Source: Heligmosomoides polygyrus polygyrus (taxonomy: Eukaryota > Nematoda > Chromadorea > Rhabditida > Heligmosomidae). Taken from it: a stretch of DNA of 64,000 nucleotides. Below, piece by piece: positions 19,151-30,594 of this stretch (its first letter is position 1; the number at the start of each line of letters is the position of its first letter). Under the pieces are notes generated by a model, which was not told the DNA's origin, ran no database searches, and was given only the letters and a program-made list of their open reading frames with translations. The stretch is from contig OX377201.1 in NCBI GenBank assembly GCA_947396885.1, positions 64,082,983 to 64,146,982 on the forward strand. The letters are read 5' to 3'. A program made the translations under genes and the position numbers.

Positions 19151-20552
19151 AGGCAGCTGGGCCTGACGGAGTGCCAGTAGAGGCTTGGAAGGTGCTCGGG
19201 GACCGCGGAATCAACTGGCTGACGCAGTTCCTCAACAGAATCACGAAAGAGGGTAAGATGCCAGATGACTGGAGGAACAGCACTATAGTCCCATCTTCAA
19301 GCAGAGGGGAGACGCTTCCGAATGCTCGAACTACCGAGGGATCAAACTGATCTCACACACGATGAAGATCTACGAACGACTGGTCGACTCGAGGCTGAGG
19401 GAGATAGTCCCATCTCCCAGGTGCAGTGGGGCTTCATGTCCACCATAGACGCCATCTTCATCGCTCGTCAGGTGAGGAGAAATATCGGGAGAAACGAAAA
19501 CCCTGCTACCTAGCATTTCTGGACCTGGAGAAAGCCTACGACAGGTTGCCCCGGGCCGTACTCTGGAAGGCCCTTCGAGGGAGTGGTGTCCCGGAACGTC
19601 TGATCACGGTCATAAAGGACATGTACGAGGGCTCGAAAGCGGCGATACGAACTCCACACGGGGTGACAAGGAAGGTGGACATCACAGTGGGGGTCGGCTC
19701 TGAGTCCGTTCCTCTTCCTGCTGACGCTTGACTCTATAGTGAACCACGTTCAGGAAGACCCTCACAGGACGATCCTCTACGCGGACGACATCGCCCTAGT
19801 AGTCGATAACCAGGAGGAGCTGGACGAGAAGGTGCAGCTGTGGCAGAGAGCCCTCGCAGACAACGGCCTACGGCTGAACGTGAAGAAGACGAAGTTCATC
19901 AGCTCTGAGCAGTGCGCTGGATCGATCCTAGACTGCCAAGGGGAAGCGATCGAGAAGGTGGAAGAATTCCGCTACCTCGGAAGCGACCTATCCGAGGAAG
20001 GAAGCGTTGATCAGGCGGTCAGGGGACGGATTAATGCAGCATGGCTCCAATGGAGGGAGTCCACAGGAATCCTCTGCGACCATAGGTGCTCCAGGACACT
20101 CAAGGGCAAGCTATATAGAACAGTAGTGAGGCCTGCCCTCCTCTATGGCTGTGAGTGTTGGGCCCTGGGTAGAGCACAGGAGCGGCAACTGCACGCTGCG
20201 GAAATGAGGATGCTAATGTGGGCATGTGGATGGACCCGTCGGGACAGGGTGCGAAACGAGGATGTTAGGGCAGTGATGAAGACAGCCCCGATCCAGCTGA
20301 AGATGAGGGAGCAGCGCCTAAGGTGGTACGGACACGTCCTCAGAAGGCCAGAGAATCACCCCGTAAGGTTAACCCTAGATTTCGAGGCACCCGGAAAGCG
20401 TCCGAGAGGAGCCCCAAGGAAAAGGTGGAAGGACGTCATCGAGAGAGAGAGAGAGATCTCGCCGAAGTCGGCGCCACGGCAGATGACGTCCTTGATAGGA
20501 TGAGGTGGCGACAGATCACAAGAACAGCGGACCCTGCGACTGCGCGGGACTA
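19151..20552 (+). pseudogene. RTE family C reverse transcriptase fragment
   Basis: Motifs in order: KAAGPDGVPVEAW (RT start), MPDDWRNSTIVP, FLDLEKAYDRLPR (first catalytic Asp), ILYADDIALV (catalytic YADD), LNVKKTKF, and a C-terminal region (YGCECWALG, RLRWYGHVLR, RPRGAPRKRW) typical of RTE-clade elements. The last 254 codons (19739-20503) are still open. Upstream there are at least three frameshifts, one near the SVGVGSES region and others near 19320 and 19430. No endonuclease is present because of the truncation. It appears younger than copies A and B, judging by its longer open frame and cleaner target duplication. Confidence 0.85.
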
Positions 20553-20573
20553 AACGTTCAGGAGAAGAAGAAG
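19151..20573 (+). mobile_element. 5'-truncated RTE-type LINE, family C
   Basis: Flanked by a 19-bp target duplication with one mismatch: ACACAGCTCCCGAAAAGAA (19132-19150) and ACACAGCTCCCAAAAAGAA (20574-20592). The 3' end is GGAGAAGAAGAAG. The element begins within the RT domain, a typical 5' truncation. Confidence 0.9.
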
Positions 20574-20999
20574 ACACAGCTCCCAAAAAGAATCGCTTTA
20601 AGGGTTATTGAGGCAATATTCTTTCCTGGCTCATTCGATAGAGCTCGAAGTTCTAATACAGGAGATGGTAGGGTTCACATCAATCCGAATCTCTGGACCG
20701 CCACTACAAGCCCTCTGCTCCTCCTAGCTCTCTATCAATTATAATCACACCAGATCTGGTCGATCTGCGAGCTTCCGTGGTCGACCAGGTCACCATCGCC
20801 TCCGCGGTGAAGACTGCCTGGGCTCAACGCGAAGCGGAGGGTGTCACGGTGCAAGTCGACGCTAATTGGCTCCACATGCACTGCCCCGCGTCTCTGCCTG
20901 CGCCGCTTTCAGGCAGAACGTCCCTTACCCCGAAGAGCGATGATCGCCCCTCTTCGATAGAAATGGTTCATATGAAGATGAACGACACTTAGCGGACTT

Positions 21000-21640
21000 A
21001 TGGCCGCATGGCATCGGTAACGCAGGTCAAAACGTGTAAATAGATCAGCTACACCCGGACTTCCTTCCCTAGCCTAGTTCTGCACTCTGTCAGAAATCAG
21101 TTATTTGATTGTCCCAGGCGCATATACAATTTCGATGCCGATACCAGTTCGTTTAGTAATAAGTAAAACATTAAAACCAGTTTCTTTCATTGAAATCCGC
21201 AAATCCCACAATTGTTTTCAATGGCGGGTTTAGCTCCAACACAACTGCAAGCCTTGCTGATTTATGGCAATGCATTGCGCACCTAACTCCAGTGATGCTG
21301 CCATGGTATCGCGCCACCGCGTGTAGATTTCGCGCCCCTTTGCGAATTCAGACGGCGGCTACAGGTCAAGGAATAATTTCCTTCCTACTGCCTATGACGT
21401 CTTCAACACTTGAACGGATGTGAACTTACCTATTCACTTGCAACGACTCGTTGAGATGGGTCCACAGAGGCTACTTGTTAGCAGTGACTTCCAAATCGAT
21501 TTGGTGTCATTAATGGGATGTAGGTACTTGTTGTAACAAACCGTACTTGGTCAACCGGTTGGTAGCACAGTGCCCTTACTGAGCGCTACATTAGTTTCAC
21601 GATGACAAAAATTAGAGCGCACTACAAACGTTTTTTTTTG
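21000..21640. other. no gene recognised
   Basis: A CCTTCCCTAGCC fragment of the 10.5-kb tandem repeat lies near 21060. Otherwise nothing is supported. Confidence 0.4.
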
Positions 21641-21646
21641 CGCAAA

Positions 21647-21842
21647 TAGGCTGGGGGGGGGGGGTAGTCACCATGTGCTCAGTAGATATTTGCCTTGGTA
21701 GGAAGGTAGGAAGACACTTGCATGCCCAGTTACATCGGAAATGGCGTAGCTCAGTCCACCATAGGTATCAATGCTGCATGAAATTTTTAGTTCCGTACAA
21801 CACAAATGTGTAGGGCCGTTGTATATGGTGACCCCCAGCCGA
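21647..21842. mobile_element. possible MITE with G-tract ends
   Basis: Left end GGCTGGGGG...TCACCATGTGC, right end TATATGGTGACCCCCAGCC. A related inverted pair lies at about 30300-30460 (GGTGGGGTCACC / GGTGACCCACCCCC). No clear target duplication was found. Confidence 0.45.
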
Positions 21843-22281
21843 CTTCAATTTTTCGCGAATAGATTTGGATGAGCTTACCTCCGTTTACTATTATACAAGA
21901 AATAAAGTCTATAACGTGCCTACACTTACGGTGCGTAAGAGAAGGTATGATCTTGCCATAGTTTATAAGATGTTTCCAGGAGTTCCATTCCGTTTCCTTT
22001 TCTAACACGAGAGGTAGGCAGTGAAAGATCAGAATCCCAGAAACAGAATGTAGTGTAGGATTAGGTCTCCTTACTAATCGAGCAAGAACCGAGCTCCTGA
22101 GACACTCAAAGAAAAGCGTCCTACCTAGCTCTCAGTATAAGAGACTCGTTGACAGCTATCTCCAGAACGCTTCTTAATTTGTCCCGTTTTGGTGACTTCA
22201 TTTTGTATTGTTCATTGTCGTTTTAAATCCTGTGTGTTAACCGTACTTGAATCGTTTATCTGTGTGGTGCCCCACGAGCGG

Positions 22282-22283
22282 AA

Positions 22284-22314
<31 letters not shown>
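22282..22314. repeat. (AAAT)n microsatellite, possible retroelement tail
   Basis: GGAATAAATAAAT... follows CCCCACGAGCG. Similar AAAT/TTTA runs at 1243 and 48919 suggest a shared retroelement 3' tail, but no body is recognised here. Confidence 0.7.
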
Positions 22315-22741
22315 GCTGGTTGTCTCGCAAACAGCGTAGTAAGCGTCCTAGCAAGACGAGGGCTAACCTTATCGGAGAACCAGTCGGCAGCAGCAACCAA
22401 CTCGAGAACTCGGAGATCCAGCCAACAATCTAATGAGCAGTCAACGATCTAAAACTCCTGGCCACTGCAATATAGCGCCCCAACGTAGAGAGCGACACCG
22501 AGGGCGAGAGCCGTGGGCGGCGCTCCCCGCGACGGGTCTCGCCGCTACCGTATCCTGTCGACATGCGCATCACGGCATGTTTGAAAATCAATTACCGCGT
22601 GCGCATTTCAAGGAGGACCGGGCCGGTGGGTGTCGTTGCGTGGGGGACTACTATCCGTCGGAGGGGTGCCGTATGCAGTCTGACGGCAGCTTGGTGGGAG
22701 TTCTGCCTCTGCCTGGGTGGCGAATCTGTTGTGAACCTGAC

Positions 22742-22937
22742 ACCTCGTTAAACGTACACAAGCAAAAAACTGAGGGGAAGTTGTCCTAGTACCAGAGCTC
22801 GGTTGGTCCCCAGACGAATGACGTGTTAGAGACCTCTAACGCGCTCTAACACGTCATGGTCTCGTTTGGGGACCAACCGAGCTCTGGTACTAGGACAACT
22901 TCCCCTCAGTTTTTTGCTTGTGTACGTTTAACGAGGA
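22742..22937. repeat. long near-perfect hairpin, about 196 bp
   Basis: Arms of about 90 bp start CCTCGTTAAACGTACACAAG and are near identical in inverted orientation through GGTACTAGGACAACTTCCCC. The loop is short (about 12 nt around ACCTCTAACGCG). It could be a young MITE or a dsRNA-forming locus; no target duplication is clear. Confidence 0.85.
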
Positions 22938-23657
22938 GTAACAGAACCACTATGTCGCAGGATTCAAGTCTGACACCAATTGTTGGAAACTGTATGCCCA
23001 GCAGTGTCGCAATTGCGTCCCTCGCGAACGAGCCTCGCTGTATTGATAGCTGCGTCACATGCCGGCGCCGGCTAATCGTTCGTTGTCCTTTTCACGTTTC
23101 TCGTTACAGGCTCGGCGCAGCAGTACCAGTCCTGTCTGGCGGTCGTGTTCGTCGCTGCGATGAGCTGCTCAGAAAGTGTTGCTAGTGTTTACGGATAATC
23201 GGGATCCTTCCGGCGTAGGACAGCTCGTGTTGGGTTCAACTGAGGACACTAATGGGTCTCTGGGACAGGGAATTCGGCTATATTGCACCACCGCATTGCA
23301 CGGCCTGTCGTAAATTTGGGTGTGTGGTGCATCACACACCACACACCGTCGTCTCATTTTCCCTCACGCCTCATCACTCATTTGTTCATTTGGTTACGAA
23401 ATGAGCTTAAATGAATGAAAACGGCACTACACACATTACTTGTGTTAGGAATTCGACTTCCTAAGAGGGTGCTAGTGTCGAATTGAACCTAGGGGAATGA
23501 GATGAAGCCACACAAACATTACTTGTGTTAGGAATTCGACTTCCTAAGAGGGTGCTAGTGTGGAGCAATAGAACTTGTTCGGCTGGAGTTTCATTCGGAA
23601 ATGACTCGAAATGTTCTCTACATACTCGTCGTGGTGACGTGGTAGTTCAACCTCTAA

Positions 23658-23817
23658 GGCCCCTGTTATACTCCCGCGGGAGCATCCGCGGAAGGGCGGG
23701 AATCGCGTCGAGACTCCTCACCTGGCCAATCGCCGCGCCTCGCCACGCCCGCCTCCGCCGTGCACCATTGGTCCGCGGACGTTCCGCGGATGCTCCCGCG
23801 GGAGTATAACAGAGGCC
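23658..23817. mobile_element. GC-rich MITE with TAA duplication (Harbinger-like), 160 bp
   Basis: TAA flanks at 23655-23657 and 23818-23820. The ends GGCCCCTGTTATACTCCCGC and GCGGGAGTATAACAGAGGCC continue inverted through GAGCATCCGCGGA. It lies in the loop of the foldback element. Confidence 0.8.
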
Positions 23818-24646
23818 TAACACACATTATAGGAAAGGATCTTTGTTTAGCAGAAGGTTGAATCCAGCTGTATTGTGCAGCACAGATTTTGGACATGCAG
23901 GTTTATTGATGACGTCATGTGTTAGCTTTCTGAATACGTTGCCTGCAAAATATGCACAGTGGTTGAGCACAGAATGATACCAAGGAATGGATGGTATTAT
24001 GGCGGTAGATTTAAGAGGAAAGACGAATTAGAGCGAGAAGAACCAGATAGAAGGTACGGAAAAACAATTATTTACGATTGAGCAATTTAGTACTTGAGGA
24101 AGGAAACGAAAATCTAGGTTATTCATATATCAGAAGCCGACTCCCATTGCCAGTAACCTTTCTTACAAACGGAGCATTCGCCACCTACATCGAAAGCGCA
24201 GGCTAGATGTGCCCAAGCATTACACAACGTGCGGTTGAAACAGCTCACCCATTCAATTTCGTCAGTAACACCCCGTCATTAGGTACGCGCATGCCACAAA
24301 TGAAACAGGTTTGCAGAAGGTTGTGGTCAGTCGAAAGAATTCTCTAGGCTTGCTCCAAAACTTCCTCGTCATCCACATATCTCCTTTTCGACCTCTTCTC
24401 GTATTGTAGCGCAGGTCTCTGGTCATAAACAGTTAAAGCAAATGAGTGTGGTGTCGTGAACTGTAAGGATTACCTTTTTGAATGGAGGCTGGATAGGCCT
24501 CTTCTTCACAGCTAGGCCAGAAAGCAGAATTTCACCGCGAATTGCTTGCTTGTTGTTTGTCTGTGTGGCTGTGGCAATGTTTGTGTGGCTTCATCTCATT
24601 CCCATAGGTTCAATTCCACACTAGCGCCCTCTTAGGAAGTCGAATT

Positions 24647-24853
24647 TCGGCGCAATGTGACTATGGAGGGGTCGGATAACTGGGCCACACCCCGGAGCCC
24701 CTTCCCTTGCCCAAAATTTGAAAGCAAATTTAACAACAGAGAATCTTTTCTGTGCTCTCCTCCACTGACGCGGAGGAGAGCACAGGTTTGGGCAAGGGAA
24801 GGGACTCCGGGGTGTGGCCCAGTTATCTGACCCCTCCATAGTCACATTGCGCC
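24647..24853. mobile_element. palindromic MITE family T2, 207 bp
   Basis: Inserted in the right arm of the foldback element. CGAATT is duplicated on both sides (24641-24646, 24854-24859), and the uninterrupted left arm shows a single copy. The ends are GGCGCAATGTGACTATGGAG. The interior carries CACACCCCGGAG(T/C)CCCTTCCC and a GCTCTCCTCC...GGAGGAGAGC hairpin. Confidence 0.8.
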
Positions 24854-25352
24854 CGAATTCCTAACACAAGTAATGTGTGTAGCGCCGTTTCCATTCATTT
24901 AAGCTCATTTCCTAACCAAATGAACAAATGAGTGATGAGGCGTGAGGGAAAATGAGACGACGGTGTGTGATGTGTGGTGCACCACACACCCAAATTTACG
25001 ACAGGCCGTGTAATGCGGTGGTGCAATGTAGCCGAATTCCTGGGACAGGAGGTCGTCAGCGGTTGAACTTTAAAATCTTGCAAGGGAGAAGGAAATTTGT
25101 TCATTAGCTAGTAATCTTGGGTTTGGATAGTCGCGTCCACTGCACTACACAGCACGGAGTCTCTACGTGAGTTTCTAATGTTAATTCGAGCAGTTTCAGT
25201 ACATGCAACTACGTACAGGTAGGCTCACACTGTGTCAAATATTGTAACTAGATGCTTGAAGAACAGGGTCTGGTAGCAGCGCACCATAAGTGGCTGTGGT
25301 ATGAGCAGGAGGCATTCTACGTGATGTCGCTGTCTCTCTCACGATCAGGCCT

Positions 25353-25560
25353 ATGTCATACCATCTCTCACTCGAGCGAAGCCTAATGATAAGCTCCCGT
25401 ATCGATCGCGCGAAGCGATGAGTCGATATGGAAGCCTATCATTAGGTTACGGGACATTGTCGCCACTCGCGTCTAAAGCGACATGGTAGTGACGAGTTTT
25501 CCGGGGCGGGTTGGACGAGTTCTCGCACAGTATGCAGACGATCGTTGCGGGACCCAAGTA
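25353..25560. repeat. MITE fragment and hairpin-related repeat
   Basis: TATGTCATACCATCTCTCAC resembles the end of the MITE at 18428-18551, including the central ATCGAT. The following 25455-25557 is the inverse of 28048-28140 (GCGACATGGTAGTGACGAG, GGGGCGGGTTGGACGAG). Confidence 0.5.
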
Positions 25561-26026
25561 CTCCAATCAATCATCAAAAAACCAACGAGCGAGCGTAAGC
25601 TTCGTACTCAGCAGGAATCTATGAAAGTTGAATTGAAAAGGAGACGAATGCTAGGAATGAGCAGTTAACTACAATCATGGAGCTGGAAGGAATAGAAAAC
25701 CCTCAATTCCCTAAAAATGTTTGCAAACGTTTGCACTGTTGGGATGGGCATGAGCTTCTGTTTTCGCTCCCACTAGAGAATTGACTATGGCTCACATGTT
25801 ATATTCGTTTTGAAGAACTTATCCATACACCTGTCCACATTGTTCATTGATGGTGGAAATTCCATTTAAGCGGAGTTCTGCAGTAGATGTTGAACGATTT
25901 TCTTAGTCTGCTATAACGAACTATGCCGCTATGGTAGTTGTGAGGGGGTTACCTTATAAAAAGTGTCACTAACACGAACAAAAAGAAATGATGGCAATCC
26001 TATAATGAGGAAAACAAACAAACAGA

Positions 26027-27224
26027 CGCTATGTGACAACGGAGGGGTTAGCAAAATTCAACGAATCACCTAGGATGCGACTCAGCACATCCTAGGTGAT
26101 TCGTTGAAAGGAAATAATTCCCGGAAACAACGAGGAAAAAAAATACGGCACTATTGTACTTTACGGACTCCAGAGGACTCCAGAGGTCGAAATAAAAATT
26201 TTCGCCCAAACCTCGCCCAGGGGGTTATTTGGGGTGCTGATCACGAATCTGGCATCCGTTTTTGAAATTTCGGCCGATTACGGTAGGTACCGGTGACTAA
26301 GGCTGTCGAGGTCATAATGACCGATTTCGCCCAAACTTCGCCTATGGGGGTTATTTGGGGTGCTGATCACGAATCTGACATCCGTTTTCTGTTTTACGCT
26401 AAAGTTTGGGCGCAATCGGTGACCATTACCTTACTCACCGGTACCTATCGTACTCCAGCGTGCGCCCAAACTTTAGCGTAAAACGAAAAACGGATGTCAG
26501 ATTCGTGATCAGCACCCCAAATAACCCTCCTGGGCGAAGTTTGGGCGAAAAAAAATTTTTTCGACCTCTCCTGTCCTCTGCAGTCCGTAAAGTACAGTAG
26601 TGCCAAAAATACTCACCTACGTCACTTTACCGGAAACTTCGGCGGTCAATTTAAAGGGCGTGCTCCTACTATCGGACGTGGGTCCTGCAGCGAAGATGAT
26701 ATTGCACGAGGAGAGAGAACGTAGGCGTGGAGTGCGCGAGACGGCGCGACGAAAAACCATTCCAAGCGGAGGTTGCACGGCCGCGGTGTTTTATGTTTTT
26801 TTTTTTTGTTTAGAGGTTCTTTTTACTTGTGTATGTTGTGGGAGGGAGGGAGGAGGGGGAGGCGCGCCGAGGGGGGTTGGAGCAGGGGGGGGGTGGATTC
26901 GGGAGGAAGGGGAGGCGCGCCAAGGGGGATGGAAGCGAGGGGGATTCAGATTTGGGCAAAGGAAGGGACTCCGGGGTGTAGGCAATGTAAACACGGGTGC
27001 GTAACTCGGCCACACCCCGGAGTCCCTTCCCTTGCCCAAATCTGTGCTCTCCTCCGCGTCAGCGGAGGAGAGCACAAAACAGATACTCGGACGACCCCCC
27101 CCCAAGCAACATGGAGGACCATTCCGGTTAAATGGTAAGTGGTTTTGTATTGCTTACATAAATGTCTACCTAGGCATATATATTTTTTTGAATTTTGCTA
27201 ACCCCTCCGTTGTCACATAGCGCC
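26027..27224. mobile_element. T2-family DNA transposon, about 1.2 kb, with nested MITEs
   Basis: Inverted ends (A)CGCTATGTGACAACGGAG and CTCCGTTGTCACATAGCGCC extend about 36 bp through GGGGTTAGCAAAATTCAA. The ends are similar to those of the MITE at 24647-24853, and both contain CCACACCCCGGAGTCCCTTC with a GCTCTCCTCCGCGTCAGCGG hairpin (26945-27075 here). A hAT-like MITE is nested at 26147-26604. No transposase is recognised. Confidence 0.65.
26147..26604. mobile_element. palindromic MITE with 8-bp target duplication, 458 bp
   Basis: AAAAATAC is duplicated at 26139-26146 and 26605-26612. The ends are GGCACTATTGTACTTTACGG and CCGTAAAGTACAGTAGTGCC. The arms contain GCCCAAACCTCGCCC and GGGGTGCTGATCACGAATCT with their inverses. 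The 8-bp duplication fits hAT-type mobilisation. A related block (CATCACGAATCAGACATCGG) lies near 45650. Confidence 0.82.
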
Positions 27225-27229
27225 AACAA

Positions 27230-28040
27230 ACAATGCTATAGCTATGTTCCATGCTCCTGATTTAAGCAGGAGCCAGGATGTGGCTGGAGTGACGCACCCA
27301 TGTTAAAATTGCCTACATCCTGGAGCTCCTTCCCTCTCCCAATATGGAAGCAGACAAAATACGGACCTGTAATCGAAAATAAGAGATAAGACTGCATTTA
27401 CACTGGCTGTATGTAGCTACTCCACTCCCGCACCCCACGGTATGCTATGATGACCCTTCCCCTAACTACCAAATACCAATAGTTCTCTATTTTAAAGCAG
27501 AAATCTCGATTGCCTGAGGCTGCCCCACAACTTGATCCCAAGCTTACAAGAGCAGCTGAAAATTAAATAGCTTTTCTAAATAACAGTGGATTTGGTCTTT
27601 TGCGCTCCGAAGCAACGTTTGAAACCTTCTGTGGCTAATGCTTTCCTTCTGCGCTGGCATCACCCACAACGTTGTAGCTGCTAGGAGCACTGCAGTAAAA
27701 TCTTCTTCGGATTGGAATAAAACATGCTATAATCGTTTATTGATGAAGGTTTTTTTCGTTTCCGTCTGCAAGTCCAAAAACAACAAAGGAACATAAACAA
27801 AGGAACTTAAGAACGTCAGAAAATGGTATTAGCAGAAGTGTCGTACCGCTTTTAATCCGCACTTAAAACTATTATTCTTCTCTTGGTGGAGCCTAAGGAC
27901 CATAGGTACACTTGGTGTTACCTCCCGAGATGGAAGGTCTTATATGTGTGTAAACCTTGTGTTGTGTTCCCACCCTTGATCGAGTCACGGAACAGTTCAG
28001 CCCGACGAGGCTTCGGTCGGCTGCGACCGCGTGGCAGCCG
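27230..28040. other. mostly unannotated; fragment of T2 interior
   Basis: 27290-27350 (CCTACATCCTGGAGCTCCTTCC) resembles the T2 CCCCGGAGTCCCTTCCC block. No gene was recognised. Confidence 0.4.
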
Positions 28041-28139
28041 CCAGTCGGTCCCGCGACGATCGCCTGCATACTGTGCGAAAACTCGTCCAACCCGCCCCGG
28101 AAAACTCGTCACTACCATGTCGCTTTAGGCGCGAGTATT

Positions 28140-29133
28140 GTCGCCGAATGGTCGCCGCAGGCGCGACGAGTGCGGCGGAAGTCGCCGTAAATGTGCGACT
28201 TCAACGGTCAGGGTCCGCAGTACATGATCCATGGTCCAGGATATAGAAACAACTTTCCTTTCTTGAAAACTCTTCACCGTCATCTCGTCAGCACTGCAAC
28301 TTAGTGAGAACCGACCCGAAGGCCACTTAACCTCGCATTTGCACTCTCACAACACTGCTTTTTGGCTTTGACCACTGTTTGCCGAGCGATGCGCGACAAT
28401 CATTTTCAAGAAAGCAAAAGGTATAGGACAGCAGGAAGGGGGGGGGGGGACGGAGGGAACCGAAGTAGGGAACACCGGAATGGGAACAAAAGTAAATCAA
28501 ATTTTGTTTGGAAAACGACCGAAATGGTGTGCTTTCCTAAATAAAGCCCTCTGCTTAGCATCTGTAAATTATCTTCTATAATATAATAATAATAAGAACT
28601 TGGGTGCAAGTTTAGGGCGATAGGTCCACCCTCTTTTTGCTCTCTCAACATCCGGAGAATTTTCTTGAAATCCTCTTAATGAAAACGCTAAGCACGATTA
28701 CAGAAGTACGGTTTGTTACGGTTCAAATTCACTTTTTGTTAGAGTTGATACGCTTAAGAAAAACTGCCAGTTAGAAGGAGATACATGATGGGCTCCTATC
28801 TAGACTTGCATCAGAACTTGCACGTCATATGTTAGGAAATGTTTACTAAATTATTTAACTGCAATAGTGTGTCATTTTTCAGCTTTTCCTGAAGAAGCAT
28901 CGTCTAAAAATAGATTGAGCATTAGAATGCTGTTTAGTTCGGTGTCTCGAACTCAATTTCTGAACAAGAACATGTTTTCCCGCAGCACCTGCAATAGGAA
29001 GGGGTATCATCAACTCAAACCAAGCGTCTGCATCAGGTAATGAGCGACATCTCGCACGACAGCGGCGGAGCTCGTCACGTACACGACATTCGCCGTGCAG
29101 ACGCGGCGACCATTCGTACATAAAGACCGCCCC
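28140..29133. repeat. interrupted relative of the Mutator-like MITE at 62.2 kb
   Basis: 28140-28215 and 28790-29133 match 62210-62290 and 62290-62629 (GCTTTTCCTGAAGAAGCA, CGGCGACCATTCGTACATAA, AGACCGCCCCTC). About 570 bp of unrelated DNA lies between the two halves. Confidence 0.6.
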
Positions 29134-29468
29134 TCCTATCATACGCACTGAGGTCTATGTCATACCATACCCCGAATAAGCCTCAGTGCGTATGTGATCT
29201 GTAGAATGGCTTGCGGTGACCAGTCGATACGAACCATTCTCCTCTCCTTCACGAGAAAGCTAGTACCAGTTATCGATATTTCCACGGATGGTGGGTGATC
29301 TGGTGTTCCAGAGGGGTTGAACTTGATGTCAGCTGATGTCATGCGTACGGAATCAACCCAAGCCCGATAATGCGAAAAAAAACACCTAGGTCTAGGCGTA
29401 GCTCAGATTTGAGACCGTGAGGAGGTCCCATTTGTTACAATAAACGGACATTCTTCTCTTCAATATAA

Positions 29469-29577
29469 CCCAAACACGACAGTATTATAAAAATCCGACT
29501 CCTGACTTTGGCACCAAACACGACAGTATCATAAAAATCCCACTCCTGACTTTGACACCGTAACCAGGTTGCGGGGC
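29469..29577. repeat. tandem duplication of about 55 bp
   Basis: Two near-identical copies of ACACGACAGTAT(T/C)ATAAAAAT with CTCCTGACTTTG. The CAGGAGTCGGATTTTT part recurs inverted near 31400. Confidence 0.7.
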
Positions 29578-30150
29578 TACTCGCCTCGCGAGCGCGGCTG
29601 CGAACGCAACAGGATAGATTCCAGACGGAAGGGTGCTTACGGGCGCGAATGTTTCCAAACGTGGTCCACGTGTGAATCACGAGCTCACGACCGTGATGAA
29701 TGAGTCTCGAAGCACGGTGACGGCTTAAAATATCTATAGGGACTGAGACCGACCACATTACGCTAAGGCCGGTTGCATTGACACGTTTAGCGGGCTACAT
29801 TAAAGCGTTTGCGAGACATTATAGGGGAAATATCTTTTGAGGAGCGGATAAGGTAATCACCACTCATATCCTCCGAGCAGATAACATAACTTTTCGAACC
29901 ACACGCCAGAGCTGTCTAAGGATGAACGAAGGATCCCTCCCCTTTTCTGGAACTTTCGAAGCTCAAACTAGTCAGCTGAATGTCCTCATATAATAGTCAT
30001 AATAGAGGCCTACCAACGCTCCTAACAGTGAGGTCTTTCCTACCGTCCTACGACAGTGGACTGACATGAATCGTCACATACCCATTCAGTGTAGATTGTT
30101 GAAAGCTGGTCGTAGCTGGTCGAAAAGCTAAAGAACTTATTTGAGTGCAG
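29555..30150 (+). repeat. dispersed repeat R1, copy 2
   Basis: The inverse of 4270-4860, sharing GTTGCGGGGCTACTCG, CCGGTTGCATTGACACGTTT and GCTGGTCGAAAAGCTA. No coding potential. Confidence 0.55.
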
Positions 30151-30594
30151 AATATTGGTCACATGTGTCTCAGTTTCCTGCTGAGATCATGAACACTTTC
30201 TCACTCTCAACAGTAAGGTCCTCTGTTAGTGAAGAATACATTAAGCATCTCACAAATCACAAAAACGTTAACTCAGTAACATAGCCAGGCGCAAATCGGC
30301 TCGGGGATGGTGGGGTCACCCTGTACAGTGTAGGCTCGTACAATACTGTACAGGGTCTCGTGTTGTACGATTGAGCTAGGCCATTTCTGATGTAATTCGA
30401 CATACATATGCCTTCATACCAGGGCGGATGACCACTAGTATATGGTGACCCACCCCCTTCCACAAGTCAATTTGCACCTATAGCCATATGACATATATTA
30501 CTCAAGATCCTGGCAGATCCACGAACGCCTCTAAAGAACCTCGCGGAATACCTGAAAACGCCCAGCACTCAATTTCAGGTTTTAGGCCGGGGGC

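Larger units (their letters stand above)
19035..20860 (+). repeat. dispersed repeat R2, copy split by a LINE
   Basis: The left part (19035-19131) and right part (20593-20860) together match the uninterrupted copy at 13165-13560. The LINE and its target duplication sit between GATATTTAAGGAAAAA and the TTTAAGGGTTATTGAGGC block. Confidence 0.65.
23270..25039. mobile_element. foldback transposon with 10-bp target duplication, 1.77 kb
   Basis: CTGGGACAGG is perfectly duplicated at 23260-23269 and 25040-25049. The ends are GAATTCGGCTA(T/C)ATTGCACC and extend as inverted arms of about 300 bp (GGTGTGTGGTGCA, CTCATTTGTTCATTTGGTTA). The left arm contains a tandem duplication of about 50 bp (ACTTGTGTTAGGAATTCGAC at 23430 and 23520). 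Two MITEs are nested inside. The 9-10-bp duplication class suggests a Mutator-like mobiliser; no transposase is present. Confidence 0.85.

Noticed and set aside
26600..27138. Gly/Arg-rich frames of 121-134 codons
   Set aside because: They come from a purine-rich stretch and the T2 hairpin; both strands are open and the composition is extreme.
30298..30460. A second clean MITE of the G-tract family
   Set aside because: The GGTGGGGTCACC / GGTGACCCACCCCC ends are suggestive, but no target duplication or continuous inverted arms could be established.
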